Below, in pieces: positions 51,592 through 60,519 of a stretch of DNA of 64,000 nucleotides. Each line of letters opens with the position of its first letter. The first letter of the stretch is position 1. Origin of the DNA: Arthrobacter sp. 18067. Its GTDB lineage: Bacteria; Actinomycetota; Actinomycetes; Actinomycetales; Micrococcaceae. The notes beneath the pieces are model-generated. The model saw nothing but the letters and a program-made list of their open reading frames with translations. It searched no databases and was not told the origin of the DNA. Both the position numbers and the translations under genes were made by a program. Where the stretch lies: contig NZ_CACSJJ010000002.1 in the NCBI RefSeq assembly GCF_902706295.1, positions 1-64,000 of the forward strand. Direction: 5' to 3'.

Positions 51592-53691
51592 ATGGCAGGA
51601 CGCGAGGTCCAGCCGTCACTGCTCCAGCCGTCGTTGTTGCAAGGTTTTCCTGACCGTGCGCCGATCAACGGTCCACCCCTTGCCACAGAGAATCCCGTGG
51701 CGCGCGTGGTGCTTGAGTCGTCAGTGCCCCATTTGGATAGGCCGTTCGACTACAGCGTGCCGGCCGAACTCTCCGACTCCGCCGTCCCGGGCGTCCGGGT
51801 GAAGGTCAAATTCAACGGACAGGAACTCAACGGTTACATCATTGAGCGGCGTGCAGACTCGGCTGCGGCCCACCCGCTGACAACGCTCCATAAAGTGGTA
51901 TCTCCGGTGGCTGTCTTGACTCCGGCCGTTGCTGAGTTGGCCGGTACCGTTGCTGCCCGGTACGCCGGTACGCTCAGCGATGTTCTCCGGACGGCTGTTC
52001 CTCCCCGTGTTGCCAAGGTGGAGAAGGAATTACTTGCCGGGGGGTTGGGCGGCGACGTGGCGGATCTGAAGCCGTTCACGGATGCCCACATCTGGGCGGC
52101 GTACTCCAACGGAACGCAGTATTTGCAGCACCTTGCCAGTGGCGGTTCGCCCAAGGCTGTCCTCACAGCCCTTCAGGGATTCGGGCCTGAAGGGTGGCCG
52201 GCTCTCATTGCTTCAGCCGTTGCCACAGTCCGTTCCTCCGGGCGGGGCGCTGTGGTGGTAGTGCCGGATTATCGGGATCTTGAGCAGTTGGAGACCGCAC
52301 TGACCAAAGTCCTGCCGTCTTCGGACGTTGCACGACTCACCGCGGACGACGGCCAGACGCCCCGCTACAGGAACTTCCTGCGGCTTTTGAGCGGTGCGGC
52401 CGGGGTTGCCATCGGCACTCGTTCGGCTGCGTACGCGCCCGTCAAGGATCTTGGTCTAGTGGTGTGCTGGGATGACGGCGACGACCTCCACATCGAGCAA
52501 CGTGCCCCTTACGCCCATGCTCGGGAGATCCTACTGCTGCGCGCGGAGCAGGAGGGGGCGGCGTGCCTTATGGCCTCCCACAGCCGCAGCACTGAACTCC
52601 AACGCCTCGTTGAAATGCAGTGGGCAGTCCCTATTGACGCGCCGCGCACGAGAATCCGTTCCACGGTGCCAAGGGTCCTCAACACGGCGGACAGCTTCGA
52701 ACAGGAACGTGATCCGTTGGCACGTATCGCGCGACTGCCCGGTGCTGCCTGGCGCGCCGCCAAGGAGGGTTTGGAACGTGGACCGGTTTTGGTGCAAGTG
52801 GCCCGGGCCGGCTACGCACCGTCATTGGTGTGCGAGACGTGCCGTGAGCTTGCCCGCTGCAACGCCTGCCAAGGGCCCCTGGCAGTCTCCAGCAGTTCCG
52901 CCATACCCGCATGCCGTTGGTGCTCCACACCGGCTCCCCAATGGCGCTGCGCGCATTGCAGCGCGACCAAGCTGCGCAAGGGCGCAACGGGCGTTATGCG
53001 GACGGCCGAAGAACTGGGGCGGGCTTTCCCGGGCAAGGCCGTCGTGACCTCTTCAGGTGAGCACATCAAGGCAAGAGTGCCTGATGCTTCCGCCCTGGTA
53101 GTGGCCACGGTTGGAGCTGAGCCGGTGGCTGCCCATGGCTACGCGGCCGCTTTGCTGTTGGACGGAAATTCGCTCCTCCGACGCGAAAACCTCAGGGCAG
53201 GGGAGGACACTGTTCGCCGGTGGTTCAATGCCGCTTCCCTCGTGAAGCCGGCAAGCCAAGGGGGCCTCGTGGTCATCACCGCTGACGATACCGCCGCCAC
53301 GGGGGCACTCCTGCGGTGGGACGCCCCCGGCTATGCGTCACGGGAGCTGGCCCTGCGGAAGGAACTGCAACTGCCCCCGGCGGTCAGGGTGGCCTCGGTG
53401 ACCGGATCAAGGGCCGACGTCGGACATTTTGCCGACGCTTTCGAGGCCAGTGCTGCGCGTTCCCCGGGCACCAGGCTCCGCAGTGCGGGGCCTGCTCCTG
53501 TGCAGCTGTTCTCGGGCGCTTCCCAAGCGAACACCGGCGAGGTGGATGCGGACGTCCGGACGCTCTACTTCATTCCATACGCTGATGCCGCGGAGACCAC
53601 GCGGGCGCTGCGGGCCGTCAAGGCAGCCAACGCGGCGAAGCGCACTTCAGGTCCTGTACAGCTTCGCTTGGACGGCGTTGACGTGCTGTAG
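51592..53691 (+). CDS. priA: PriA-like primosomal protein N', helicase-dead actinobacterial form
   Basis: 699 residues from ATG 51592 (GGAGG 8 bases upstream). The N-terminal 3'-DNA-binding domain (ARVVLESSVPHLDRPFDYSVP) is recognisable. The helicase core is degenerate: where GxGKT should stand the chain reads SGRGAVVVVPDYRDLEQL, and the DEEH-type Walker B is replaced by VVCWDDGDDLHIEQ. The zinc-binding region is kept, with CETC, CNAC, CRWC and CAHC pairs. Actinobacterial PriA is known to lack the ATPase motifs, so a structural role in restart is likely. fmt, a frequent neighbour, is not adjacent. Confidence 0.9.
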   Translation: MAGREVQPSLLQPSLLQGFPDRAPINGPPLATENPVARVVLESSVPHLDRPFDYSVPAELSDSAVPGVRVKVKFNGQELNGYIIERRADSAAAHPLTTLHKVVSPVAVLTPAVAELAGTVAARYAGTLSDVLRTAVPPRVAKVEKELLAGGLGGDVADLKPFTDAHIWAAYSNGTQYLQHLASGGSPKAVLTALQGFGPEGWPALIASAVATVRSSGRGAVVVVPDYRDLEQLETALTKVLPSSDVARLTADDGQTPRYRNFLRLLSGAAGVAIGTRSAAYAPVKDLGLVVCWDDGDDLHIEQRAPYAHAREILLLRAEQEGAACLMASHSRSTELQRLVEMQWAVPIDAPRTRIRSTVPRVLNTADSFEQERDPLARIARLPGAAWRAAKEGLERGPVLVQVARAGYAPSLVCETCRELARCNACQGPLAVSSSSAIPACRWCSTPAPQWRCAHCSATKLRKGATGVMRTAEELGRAFPGKAVVTSSGEHIKARVPDASALVVATVGAEPVAAHGYAAALLLDGNSLLRRENLRAGEDTVRRWFNAASLVKPASQGGLVVITADDTAATGALLRWDAPGYASRELALRKELQLPPAVRVASVTGSRADVGHFADAFEASAARSPGTRLRSAGPAPVQLFSGASQANTGEVDADVRTLYFIPYADAAETTRALRAVKAANAAKRTSGPVQLRLDGVDVL

Positions 53692-53698
53692 CGGCCAG

Positions 53699-54781
53699 CT
53701 AGGCCTTTCGCTTGCGCAATGCTACGACTTCCTCGGCGGCTGCAAGAAGTTGCCGTGCCGATTCGTCCCAGTTGAAGTCTGACGCGCGCTCCACCGATCT
53801 GCGGGAGCGCTGCTGCCAAAGACTGTCGCTGCCCAGTGCGGTCACTGCTGCCGCGAACTCCGTGGGTGATTCCGGGTCGACATAGCTGACGGCGTCGCCG
53901 CCCACTTCCCGGAAGATCGGGATGTCGCTGGCGATCACCGGAGTTCCCAAGGCCATCGCTTCTACCAAGGGCAGGCCGTATCCCTCCGCACGGGAAAGGC
54001 TGATAAGCGCAGTTGCCCGGACGAGGAGTTCGTCGTACTCGGCGTCCGTGACGCCGTTGTGGAACTGGACTTTGGCTCCGTGGGGAACCAAAGCCTCCAA
54101 TTCCGCCTTGCGCTGCGGGGTGATCCTGCTGAGGAGATGAAGGGTGTAGTCCGGCAGGCCGGCCATGCCCCGGATCATGGTTTCCACGTTTTTGTACGGC
54201 ATGAACGAACCCATGTACAGCAGGGTCTTCTCGGCGCCGGCGGCGGGACCGCGTGGCGTCTGGCCTGGTTGGGGAGCGTTGCCCACAATCCGCACGGGCC
54301 GTTTGGTCAGCTTGTATTTGGCTATCAAAGCTTCAGTGGTGCGGCTGATAGTGGCCACCACGTCCGCCCGGTTCAGCAAGAGACGCTGCGGCCAGAAAGC
54401 CTTGTGGTAGAGCCTCCACAGCAGGCGTACTGGTGCGGGGAGGAAGCCGGGGGGAGTCGGGTGCTCGTAGTAGATGAGGTCGTGCAGTGTGAGGACCAGG
54501 CCGTAACGCCGCCCCAGGGTTCCCATGGTCTGCATTGGACACACCACTACGTCGGCGCCGAGGGGATTAACGCGCCGGGCCACGAACAACTCCAACGGGG
54601 ACAACGGGCTGTTGACCATCACATAGGGGACGTCCGGCAACAGTGCGAGTTGGCGTTTGTCGCTGATCAGCATGGTGACATCCGCGATCTTGGATGTGGC
54701 GGCTATGAGGCTGGAACCGTAGCGGCTGATGCCATCGTGGTGGTCCGTTCTGGTAAAGCGGGCGTCGATGACAATTTTCAC
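53699..54781 (-). CDS. GT4-family glycosyltransferase
   Basis: 360 residues with a GT-B fold. N-terminal MKIVIDARFTRTDHHDGISRYG, a donor-binding half with LLYMGSFMPYKNVETMI, and the EX7E-type motif in SRAEGYGLPLVEAMALGTPVIASD. Retaining, sugar-nucleotide-dependent enzyme; substrate unknown. ATG overlaps the stop of the alpha/beta hydrolase gene by 4 bases, so the two are probably co-expressed. It converges with priA with a 7-base gap. Confidence 0.88.
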   Translation of the reverse strand: MKIVIDARFTRTDHHDGISRYGSSLIAATSKIADVTMLISDKRQLALLPDVPYVMVNSPLSPLELFVARRVNPLGADVVVCPMQTMGTLGRRYGLVLTLHDLIYYEHPTPPGFLPAPVRLLWRLYHKAFWPQRLLLNRADVVATISRTTEALIAKYKLTKRPVRIVGNAPQPGQTPRGPAAGAEKTLLYMGSFMPYKNVETMIRGMAGLPDYTLHLLSRITPQRKAELEALVPHGAKVQFHNGVTDAEYDELLVRATALISLSRAEGYGLPLVEAMALGTPVIASDIPIFREVGGDAVSYVDPESPTEFAAAVTALGSDSLWQQRSRRSVERASDFNWDESARQLLAAAEEVVALRKRKA

Positions 54782-55722
54782 GCGGGATGTTCCTCCAGGA
54801 AGGTGCGGATGGCTGCTGCCGCCGGAACCGGCGTCTCATAGTGGATCAAATGTCCGACGCCGGGAATGACTTCCAGCGTTGCGTCCGGCAGGCGCTCCAT
54901 GAGTTTGTGCTGGTTGGGAAGGGTGGCGATCTCGTCTTTTTCGCCGGCGACAAGGAGCACTGGAAGGGTCAGCTGCTCGGCAACCTCGGCCACGTGTCCG
55001 GAAACAGAGGCTTTGAAGGATTCAAGCAGGCATTGCCGGTCCGCGAACGCGCTGAAGTAGGCATCGTGCTGTCCGTGGATGAAACGGCGCAGATCCTTGT
55101 CCTTGGTTTTGGCCATCGTGATGCTCATGATCCGGACGATCGCCCGGTTGCGGAGGACTGCCAGTCCCAAGCGGCGCGGGAGCTTGGCTGACACCTGGTA
55201 GTACAGGACGGCAAGTTTGGTCATGATTCCCTTGGGACCTTCCAGTGCCGGTGCGGCAATGGGGTTGATCAGGATCAAGGGATAGACAGCGCCTGGGTGC
55301 GAGGCCGCGAAATGGCTGGCCACGATCGAACCAAAGGAGTGTCCCAGCAACACAGTCCTGGGTCCCAGCCCGAGGGCGGCCATGAAGCCGGTAATGAAAC
55401 GGCCGTAGCGTTCAACACTATGCTCGGCATCGACGAACGGTTCCGAGCTTCCGAAAGCCGGCAGGTCCGGCATGATGATGCGCATTTCCGGAAGCTGGTC
55501 CGCGACGCGCAGCAGGCCGTGGTGGTCTCCACGGAACCCATGGATGACCAGGATGGTGCGGGTCGCTGGGGTCACGGTCACTGGTTCGTAGGTCCAGTAG
55601 GCAACATTGCTGCCATCGACATCCACGTCCGAAGCGTGCGTGCGTCCCGTCAGTGACTTGCTGAAGAATTCGCTGGGGGCCTGCGCGCCGTCAGGCGAAT
55701 GCGCGGTGTCCACTCTTTCCAT
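54778..55722 (-). CDS. Alpha/beta hydrolase
   Basis: 314 residues. Oxyanion region VIHGFRGDHHG, nucleophile Ser129 in LLGHSFGSIVA, acid in VAGEKDEIA, and His291 in GVGHLIHYETP complete the triad. No signal peptide. The substrate cannot be deduced. Tightly linked to the downstream glycosyltransferase by a 4-base overlap; the gap to the aldo/keto reductase upstream is 9 bases. Confidence 0.87.
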   Translation of the reverse strand: MERVDTAHSPDGAQAPSEFFSKSLTGRTHASDVDVDGSNVAYWTYEPVTVTPATRTILVIHGFRGDHHGLLRVADQLPEMRIIMPDLPAFGSSEPFVDAEHSVERYGRFITGFMAALGLGPRTVLLGHSFGSIVASHFAASHPGAVYPLILINPIAAPALEGPKGIMTKLAVLYYQVSAKLPRRLGLAVLRNRAIVRIMSITMAKTKDKDLRRFIHGQHDAYFSAFADRQCLLESFKASVSGHVAEVAEQLTLPVLLVAGEKDEIATLPNQHKLMERLPDATLEVIPGVGHLIHYETPVPAAAAIRTFLEEHPA

Positions 55723-55731
55723 ACGGTGGTC

Positions 55732-56613
55732 CTAATTCACATTGTCCGGGTGCGACCCGGTCCGGTGGTGGCGTTCGAGTCCTGCGATGCCATCCATGTC
55801 GGTGGCGTCCAGTTCGAAGTCGAAGATGGCAAAGTTTTCCTTGATCCGTCCCGCAGAGCTGGCTTTGGGAATGACGAGGTTCCCCAGTTGAAGATGCCAG
55901 CGGAGAATGACCTGCGCCGGCGTCCTGTTGTACTTCTCCGCCAACGCCACGATGGCGGGGTCAGCCAGGACCTGTCCGCGGCCGAGCGGGCTCCAGGCCT
56001 CCGTGGCGATTCCCAACTGGTCATGAAAAGTCCGCAACCGGGTCTGCTGGAGCCAGGGGTGCAACTCGACCTGGTTCACGGCAGGTACAACCTCGGCCTT
56101 CTGCATGAGTTCTTCAAGGTGCCCGGGCTGGAAGTTGGATACGCCGATCGCCCGCACTTTGCCTTCCCTGTACAGGGTTTCCATTGCCTTGTATGTCTCC
56201 GCAAACAGCCCCCGGCCCGCGCAAGGCCAGTGAATGAGGTAGAGGTCCACGTAGTCGAGACCAAGGTTTGAGATGGAGGTGTCGAACGCCCTGAGGGTGG
56301 CATCGTAGCCTTGGTCGTCGTTCCAGACTTTGGTGGTGACGAACAGGTCCTCGCGTGAGAGGGTGTGCACCGATTCCCCGGAACCACCGGTGCCGTTGTT
56401 GGCTGCCGCCGCATCTCCAACTGCGCCCCCGATGCCGCGGCCCACACCTACCTCGTTGCCGTACATGGCTGCTGTATCGAAGCGTCTGTAACCTTCGCCC
56501 AAGGCGGTAGCTACTAAGTTATCGGCGTCTTTGGGCGGAACCTTATAGAGGCCAAATCCCAGGCGTTCCATTTGTACGCCGTTGTTCAATGTCAGCCGGG
56601 CTGGGGATCTCAT
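55732..56613 (-). CDS. Aldo/keto reductase
   Basis: 293 residues from ATG 56613; NADPH-dependent carbonyl reductase of the 2,5-diketogluconate-reductase type. Tetrad: Asp46 and Tyr51 in RRFDTAAMYGNE, Lys in LFVTTKVWND, His in DLYLIHWPC. IRAIGVSNF-like KVRAIGVSNFQPGHLEEL and VNQVELHPWLQQ bind substrate and cofactor. An unusual insert of about 20 Gly/Ala-rich residues (GGAVGDAAAANNGTGGSG) follows the Tyr segment. TAGAGT at 56621-56626 lies 7 bases before the ATG. Confidence 0.9.
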   Translation of the reverse strand: MRSPARLTLNNGVQMERLGFGLYKVPPKDADNLVATALGEGYRRFDTAAMYGNEVGVGRGIGGAVGDAAAANNGTGGSGESVHTLSREDLFVTTKVWNDDQGYDATLRAFDTSISNLGLDYVDLYLIHWPCAGRGLFAETYKAMETLYREGKVRAIGVSNFQPGHLEELMQKAEVVPAVNQVELHPWLQQTRLRTFHDQLGIATEAWSPLGRGQVLADPAIVALAEKYNRTPAQVILRWHLQLGNLVIPKASSAGRIKENFAIFDFELDATDMDGIAGLERHHRTGSHPDNVN

Positions 56614-56620
56614 AGCAACG

Positions 56621-56626
56621 ACTCTA
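56621..56626 (-). promoter_or_regulatory. -10 element TAGAGT, leaderless promoter of the aldo/keto reductase gene
   Basis: On the minus strand TAGAGT is followed by seven bases and ATG 56613, with no Shine-Dalgarno. Confidence 0.45.
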
Positions 56627-56647
56627 CCCATTCCGTGCACGAATGCC

Positions 56648-57610
56648 TCAGGCATGGCCGTTGAAACTGACCAGTCGTCGGGCGGAAGCTTCGTCCAGGA
56701 TGAGGTCCGTGGCCAACCCTGCCGCCAGCGCCCCCTGGAGCCCATTGATCTTCGAAGCTCCGGACACGACGCAAATCCGGCGCCTGACTTGACGGAGTTG
56801 TTCGTGGCTGGGGCCGGTGGACCGCTCGTTAAGGGTGATGCCGTCCGAGGACCCATCACTGCGGAAGAAGACGGTGGCGACGTCGCCCACCACGTCGTCG
56901 GCAGCCAACACGGTGAGGTCGTGTTCATCGAGGTAACCTCCGGCATATACGTGACTTGGGTAGTCCGAATCGACCGATCCGACCCCGAATATTGCGATGC
57001 TCATGCGGTCCTGCAAATCCAGGATGCGTTGAACGCTGCGCTCATTCCACATCGCCGTCTTGGTGGATGCGTGGTCAAAAAATGCCGGCACGGGGAACTG
57101 TTCCACTCGCGCGCCATACGCACTGCCGAAGCGACGCATGATGTCGCTGGCGTAGGTAATGCCGGTGGTTTGCATGTTTCCTGCGCCGTTGAGCTGGACC
57201 ACGATGCTGTCGTGGGTCACCTTGCGCGTGAGGTGGCGGCTGACGGCGCTGAGTGTTGCACCCCATGCCACCCCAATGATGGCGTTCGAGTCCACTAGAG
57301 GTCCGATAGTTCGTGCTGCCTGCATGGCCACGCGGTCCAGGGTCTCCGCCTCGTTGAGGGTGTCCAGGACCGGGACAACGTGGACATCGACGCCGTACTG
57401 GCTCCGGATCTGGCTTTCCAGTTCGGGTCCGGTGTCGAATGGGCTCCGGATCTGGACCTGGACCAAGCCTGTTTCCCGGGCTGAGGACAGCAGCCGGGAC
57501 ACCGTGGAGCGGGAGGTCCGCAACTCGCGGGCAATCGCATCCATGGTCAGGTCCTGCAGGTAATACATCTGTGCAGCCCGGAGCGCATCCGAGTGACGTG
57601 ATCGTGCCAT
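56648..57610 (-). CDS. SorC-family sugar-binding transcriptional regulator
   Basis: 320 residues. The N-terminal helix-turn-helix is AAQMYYLQDLTMDAIARELRTSRSTVSRLLSSARETGLVQV; the C-terminal sugar-phosphate-binding domain has GVAWGATLSAVSRHL and GGYLDEHDLTVLAADDVVGDV, the SorC/DeoR C-terminal pattern. It is transcribed divergently from glpD, and a palindrome lies between them, so it is probably the glycerol (glycerol 3-phosphate) regulator of glpDFK and of itself. That role is inferred from position. Confidence 0.9.
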   Translation of the reverse strand: MARSRHSDALRAAQMYYLQDLTMDAIARELRTSRSTVSRLLSSARETGLVQVQIRSPFDTGPELESQIRSQYGVDVHVVPVLDTLNEAETLDRVAMQAARTIGPLVDSNAIIGVAWGATLSAVSRHLTRKVTHDSIVVQLNGAGNMQTTGITYASDIMRRFGSAYGARVEQFPVPAFFDHASTKTAMWNERSVQRILDLQDRMSIAIFGVGSVDSDYPSHVYAGGYLDEHDLTVLAADDVVGDVATVFFRSDGSSDGITLNERSTGPSHEQLRQVRRRICVVSGASKINGLQGALAAGLATDLILDEASARRLVSFNGHA

Positions 57611-57623
57611 CTCATTTCCTTAC

Positions 57624-57637
57624 TGCACGTTTGTGCA
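57624..57637. promoter_or_regulatory. Operator-like palindrome in the regulator-glpD gap
   Basis: TGCAC-GTTT-GTGCA is a perfect 5+5 dyad, 14 bases from the regulator start and 5 bases before the -35 of the glpD promoter. Its position suits control of both directions by the SorC-type regulator. Confidence 0.6.
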
Positions 57638-57642
57638 AATAG

Positions 57643-57671
57643 CTTGACTCCATTTTCCACCTTCGCAAGAT
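57643..57671 (+). promoter_or_regulatory. Promoter of glpD (-35 TTGACT, -10 CAAGAT)
   Basis: TTGACT at 57643-57648 and CAAGAT at 57666-57671 are separated by 17 bases; the expected start is near 57678, about 55 bases before glpD. Confidence 0.55.
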
Positions 57672-57732
57672 TAGTGGTGAACGGTGCAGCAGCGAGTGGC
57701 GCGGCGCACGAACCAAGCCCAAGGGAGCAGTT

Positions 57733-59517
57733 TTGGGACACAACAGGATTTCCGGTACCTCACAGCACGCACAGCAGCGCGACTCCGTCGTTGCACTGCA
57801 AGAGCGGCCCTCGGCAAAGGTACTCATCATCGGCGGTGGCATCAATGGTGTTGGGACTTTCCGCGACCTCGCCCTGCAGGGCGTCGACGTCGCGCTTGTT
57901 GAACGCGGTGACTACTGCCAAGGCGCCAGCGGCGCCTCGTCCCACATGATCCACGGCGGCATCCGCTACCTCGAAAACGGCGAATTCCGACTCGTCCAGG
58001 AATCAGTGGTTGAACGCAACCGGCTCCTGCGGATCGCACCGCACTACGTCAAGCCGCTTCAGACCACCATCCCGATCTACAGCACGTTCTCCGGCATCCT
58101 CTCCGCGCCAATGCGCTTCCTTACCCACAAGCAGGGCAAGCCCAAGGAACGCGGAGCGTTCCTTATCAAGGTTGGCCTGAGCATGTACGACTTCTTCTCC
58201 CGTGACGGCGGCAGCGTTCCGCGCCACCAGTTCCGTGGCCGGACCAAGGCCCTTGCCGAGCTTCCCAAGCTGAACTCCGGAATCAAGTACGCAGCAACCT
58301 ACTTCGATGCCTCCGTTCACAACCCGGAACGCCTGACCCTGGACGTCTTGCAGGATGGCGAGAAGGCAGGACGCGGCGGGGGACTTCCGGGAGGAAGCGC
58401 CCGCGCCAGCAACTACGTTTCCCTCGTCTCCATGGGCCCGGACGGAGTCCTGCTCCGCGATGAACTGACCGGCAAGGAATTCGAGTTCCAGGCCGACGTC
58501 ATCGTCAACACCACCGGTGCCTGGGTAGACCTCACCAACCAGGCCATGGGCGCCGTCAGCAAGTTCATGGGCGGCACAAAGGGCTCCCACATCGTGTTGG
58601 ACCACCCTGAACTCCTTGCAGCGTGCAACGGCCGGGAGATCTTCTTCGAGCACACAGACGGCCGCATCGTCCTGATCTACCCCATGGGTGACCGCGTGCT
58701 GGTCGGAACAACAGACGTGGACGCGGATATGTCCGAAGACGCCGTGTGCACGGACGAAGAGATCGACTACTTCTTCGACCTCGTCGGTCATGTGTTCCCT
58801 ACCATCAAGGTTGAGCGCGAGCAGATCGTTTACAGCTTCGCCGGTGTCCGTCCCCTGCCGCGCCACGACGAAACCCAGCCGGGGTTCGTCTCACGCGACT
58901 ACCGCATCGAACGCAGCGTCCGCACCGGCAGCGATGCCGCCGCAACGCCAGGCGGTAAGGCCGCCGTCGTACTCAGCCTGGTGGGCGGCAAGTGGACCAC
59001 GTTCCGCGCGCTGGCCGAACACATGACCAACGACGTCCTCCGCGAACTGGGCATGGAACGCAAAGTCTCGACGGCGAAACTCGCCATTGGTGGCGGCGCA
59101 GGCTTCCCGGCCACTGAACAGGGCGAGCAGGAATGGATCAAGAAGCACATGGGGCCCGGCCTGGACGCTGACCGCGTGGCTGTGCTGCTGACCCGGTACG
59201 GAACCCGCGCCGACGCCGTCATCGAGTACCTGAACGCGGGCCACGACGCGCCGCTGCGCTCCACCCGCGAATTGAGTGTCCGGGAACTGGCATTCATGGC
59301 CGAGCACGAGCAAATCGGGCACTTAGTGGATGTCCTCATCCGCAGGACATCGCTTGCCTTCCGAGGCCTGGTTACAGGGGAGTTGCTCAACGAAATTGCC
59401 GCGGCGCTGGCAGAGCCGCTTGGGTGGGACGCTGCTGCCCGCGAAGCGGAAATCCGCCACGCCCAGGAAGTACTGCAGCGGTTCCACAAGGTTGACGTGC
59501 ACAGTCTCGTAGCCTGA
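57733..59517 (+). CDS. glpD: Glycerol-3-phosphate dehydrogenase (FAD, respiratory)
   Basis: 594 residues; oxidises glycerol 3-phosphate to DHAP and passes electrons to the quinone pool at the membrane. FAD-binding GGGINGVG at 34-41 and VALVERGDYCQGASGASSHMIHGGIRYLE are typical, with GTTDVDADMSEDAVCTDEEI and SFAGVRPL later. The first 25 residues (before PSAKVLII) are variable. Start is TTG 57733 with AAGGGAG 5 bases upstream. Confidence 0.96.
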   Translation: MGHNRISGTSQHAQQRDSVVALQERPSAKVLIIGGGINGVGTFRDLALQGVDVALVERGDYCQGASGASSHMIHGGIRYLENGEFRLVQESVVERNRLLRIAPHYVKPLQTTIPIYSTFSGILSAPMRFLTHKQGKPKERGAFLIKVGLSMYDFFSRDGGSVPRHQFRGRTKALAELPKLNSGIKYAATYFDASVHNPERLTLDVLQDGEKAGRGGGLPGGSARASNYVSLVSMGPDGVLLRDELTGKEFEFQADVIVNTTGAWVDLTNQAMGAVSKFMGGTKGSHIVLDHPELLAACNGREIFFEHTDGRIVLIYPMGDRVLVGTTDVDADMSEDAVCTDEEIDYFFDLVGHVFPTIKVEREQIVYSFAGVRPLPRHDETQPGFVSRDYRIERSVRTGSDAAATPGGKAAVVLSLVGGKWTTFRALAEHMTNDVLRELGMERKVSTAKLAIGGGAGFPATEQGEQEWIKKHMGPGLDADRVAVLLTRYGTRADAVIEYLNAGHDAPLRSTRELSVRELAFMAEHEQIGHLVDVLIRRTSLAFRGLVTGELLNEIAAALAEPLGWDAAAREAEIRHAQEVLQRFHKVDVHSLVA

Positions 59518-59540
59518 CACCAAGCAGCGGAAAAAGCTTG

Positions 59541-59632
59541 ACCGTCCCGGCGTGCGGCAGGGGCGGAATGGGGTAGGTGGGCCCGACAGGGGATCACCGC
59601 ACCGGGACGGTTCCGGACAACGGAACCGTCCC
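59541..59632 (+). promoter_or_regulatory. Alternative RNA pairings between glpD and glpF
   Basis: Segment A ACCGTCCCGG (59541-59550) is perfectly complementary to CCGGGACGGT (59602-59611). The overlapping B segment GGGACGGTTCCG (59604-59615) is perfectly complementary to C, CGGAACCGTCCC (59621-59632), through loop GACAA. A-B and B-C exclude each other. No T-run follows B-C. The 169-base gap otherwise holds a GC-rich stretch and the glpF ribosome site. Confidence 0.5.
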
Positions 59633-59686
59633 AAACGGCCTCTTCACCCGCGAGGAGGCTGACAACAGAAAAATGAGGAGTCAAAG

Positions 59687-60439
59687 ATGTCTCTTGGAAT
59701 TGTTTTCCTTTCCGAAGTATTCGGAACCATGATGCTGACCCTGCTGGGCTGTGGCGTCGTGGCAAACGTTGCGCTCAAAGGCACCAAGGGCAACAACGGT
59801 GGATTCTTGATGGTGACGTGGGGCTGGGGTATTGCGGTCTTCGCGGGCGTTTTCGTGGCCGCAAAGTCCGGTGCGCACTTGAACCCGGCCGTGACGTTGG
59901 GCCTGCTGGTCAAGGGCAGCAAGGAATACGCCCCGGACGTTGCAGTCACCTTCGGGTCAACGCTGACGTACTTCGGCGGCGAACTGCTGGGCGCCTTCCT
60001 GGGTGCCGTTGTCTGCTGGCTCGCGTACAAGCAGCACTTCGATGAGGAGCCCCTCGCAGCCAACAAGCTGGGTACCTTCTCTACCGGACCGGCCATCCGC
60101 TCCACCCCGTGGAACCTGATCACCGAAATCATCGGCACGTTCGTCCTGGTTTTCGTCATCCTGACCTTCGGCGGCACGCCCTCGGGGCTCGGCCCGTTGG
60201 CGGTTGCTTTGCTCGTTGTCGGTATCGGTGTATCCCTCGGTGGCCCCACCGGTTACGCCATCAACCCTGCCCGTGACCTCGGCCCCCGCATCGCGCACGC
60301 TGTCCTCCCGATCAAGGGCAAGGGCTCCAGCGACTGGGCCTACTCCTGGATCCCCGTCGTCGGACCGCTCGTTGGCGGTGCCCTCGCAGGCCTCGTAGCC
60401 ATTTGGGTCCCGGACATCATGCCTGCACTCGCTGGCTAG
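59687..60439 (+). CDS. glpF: Glycerol uptake facilitator (aquaglyceroporin)
   Basis: 250 residues, six membrane helices of the MIP family. The two pore motifs are HLNPAVTLGLL and AINPARDLGPR; Asp after the second Arg (NPARD) marks a glycerol facilitator rather than a pure water channel. FLSEVFGTMMLTLLGCG begins helix 1. ATG start with GAGGAG 7 bases upstream. It lies between glpD and glpK. Confidence 0.95.
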   Translation: MSLGIVFLSEVFGTMMLTLLGCGVVANVALKGTKGNNGGFLMVTWGWGIAVFAGVFVAAKSGAHLNPAVTLGLLVKGSKEYAPDVAVTFGSTLTYFGGELLGAFLGAVVCWLAYKQHFDEEPLAANKLGTFSTGPAIRSTPWNLITEIIGTFVLVFVILTFGGTPSGLGPLAVALLVVGIGVSLGGPTGYAINPARDLGPRIAHAVLPIKGKGSSDWAYSWIPVVGPLVGGALAGLVAIWVPDIMPALAG

Positions 60440-60519
60440 TCACGCACGAAACACCTCACCTATCCGCACGCTGTAGATAACCACCTGAGTAGACAACAAC
60501 TTCAGACAAGGACGTCACC

